Of a stretch of 64,000 nucleotides of DNA, positions 63,697 through 64,000 are shown in pieces. Every line of letters begins with the position of its first letter. The first letter of the stretch is position 1. A program made the translations under genes and the position numbers. The notes beneath the pieces are model-generated. The model did no database searches and had not been told where the DNA came from. It saw only the letters and a program-made list of their open reading frames with translations. The stretch comes from Salinibacterium sp. G-O1. Its GTDB lineage: Bacteria > Actinomycetota > Actinomycetes > Actinomycetales > Microbacteriaceae. The stretch covers positions 1,178,001 through 1,242,000 of the forward strand of contig NZ_JASISV010000001.1 in the NCBI RefSeq assembly GCF_030063305.1. The letters are read 5' to 3'.

Positions 63697-64000
63697 TTGG
63701 AGGGTCCAGAAATCACGTCAGCCGAAGCCGTTCTCGATAACGGTAAGTTCGGCACCCGCACGGTTCGTTTTGAGACCGGTCGACTCGCTCAGCAGGCACA
63801 GGGTGCCGTTGCCGCGTACCTCGACGAAGACACCATGATCCTGTCAGCCACCAGCGCAGGAAAGCACCCGCGCGACGGGTTCGACTTCTTCCCCCTCACG
63901 GTGGATGTGGAAGAGCGTTCGTACGCAGCAGGCAAGATCCCAGGAAGCTTCTTCCGCCGCGAGGGTCGCCCGTCGACGGAGGCCATCCTGGTCTGCCGTC
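63697..64000 (+). CDS. pnp: Polyribonucleotide nucleotidyltransferase, 5' part
   Basis: Start of PNPase, the phosphorolytic 3'-5' exoribonuclease and RNA polymerase, running off the window end after 101 codons. The TTG start is preceded by GGAG at about nine bases. The opening [19 protein letters not shown] and the RNase PH-domain segment with [20 protein letters not shown] are typical. Only the first RNase PH domain is visible. Confidence 0.95.
   Translation, partial: MEGPEITSAEAVLDNGKFGTRTVRFETGRLAQQAQGAVAAYLDEDTMILSATSAGKHPRDGFDFFPLTVDVEERSYAAGKIPGSFFRREGRPSTEAILVCR

Overview
The window is a continuous stretch of a high-GC actinobacterial chromosome. The best guess from gene content is the family Microbacteriaceae: a DUF222/HNH endonuclease, an actinobacterial HelD, MarP protease, maltokinase, a leader matching the Actino-pnp RNA upstream of pnp, and many leaderless genes whose TANNNT -10 box sits six bases before an ATG or GTG. 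This is an inference from content and style; no rRNA or marker search was possible. No tRNA, rRNA, CRISPR array, prophage or intact insertion sequence was seen.

Layout. 31-7000: proS, then a tightly overlapping MoxR/DUF58/VWA (Bat-like) membrane operon. 7000-18750: the translation and transcription core nusA, ylxR, infB, rbfA, truB, ribF. It is interrupted by a reversed antibiotic-biosynthesis-monooxygenase-like gene between nusA and ylxR, by a reversed pair of base-excision DNA glycosylases (Fpg/Nei family, mutY), and by panE. rimP is not in its usual place before nusA. 18759-30600: small-molecule genes, namely an MFS exporter, ROK sugar kinase, deoC with an ALDH and a catalytic-Cys-less ALDH, ribokinase, a GDSL hydrolase and an M20 peptidase. 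30750-37030: SNF2 helicase, Stealth-type phosphotransferase, phosphodiesterase, maltokinase. 37138-44480: PiT phosphate carrier, aspartate ammonia-lyase, an LEA-like repeat protein, a YihY membrane protein, an Ada-AlkA fusion, a DksA-type zinc-finger protein. 44550-50760: a GlcD oxidase, PrsW, and a cysteine-synthase homolog lacking the PLP lysine. 50979-58570: HelD, NERD, VanZ, MarP with a 29-codon coupled micro-ORF, acyltransferase, HNH protein. 58670-64000: rpsO, HdeD, a quinone reductase, a Pro/Thr-rich membrane protein and the start of pnp.

The most unusual structure is non-coding. Three unrelated genes (nusA, aspA, the HNH gene) each end in a short tandem-repeat array whose first unit contains the gene's own stop codon (periods 33, 16 and 13 nt). 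Most other convergent neighbours here are only a few bases apart or overlap. Other regulatory curiosities are a leaderless 9-codon upstream ORF that ends in a GTGA overlap with truB, two bidirectional -10 boxes, TAG stop codons that double as the -10 box of the next gene, and a promoter/leader module shared by the NERD gene and an orphan region near 57.0 kb.
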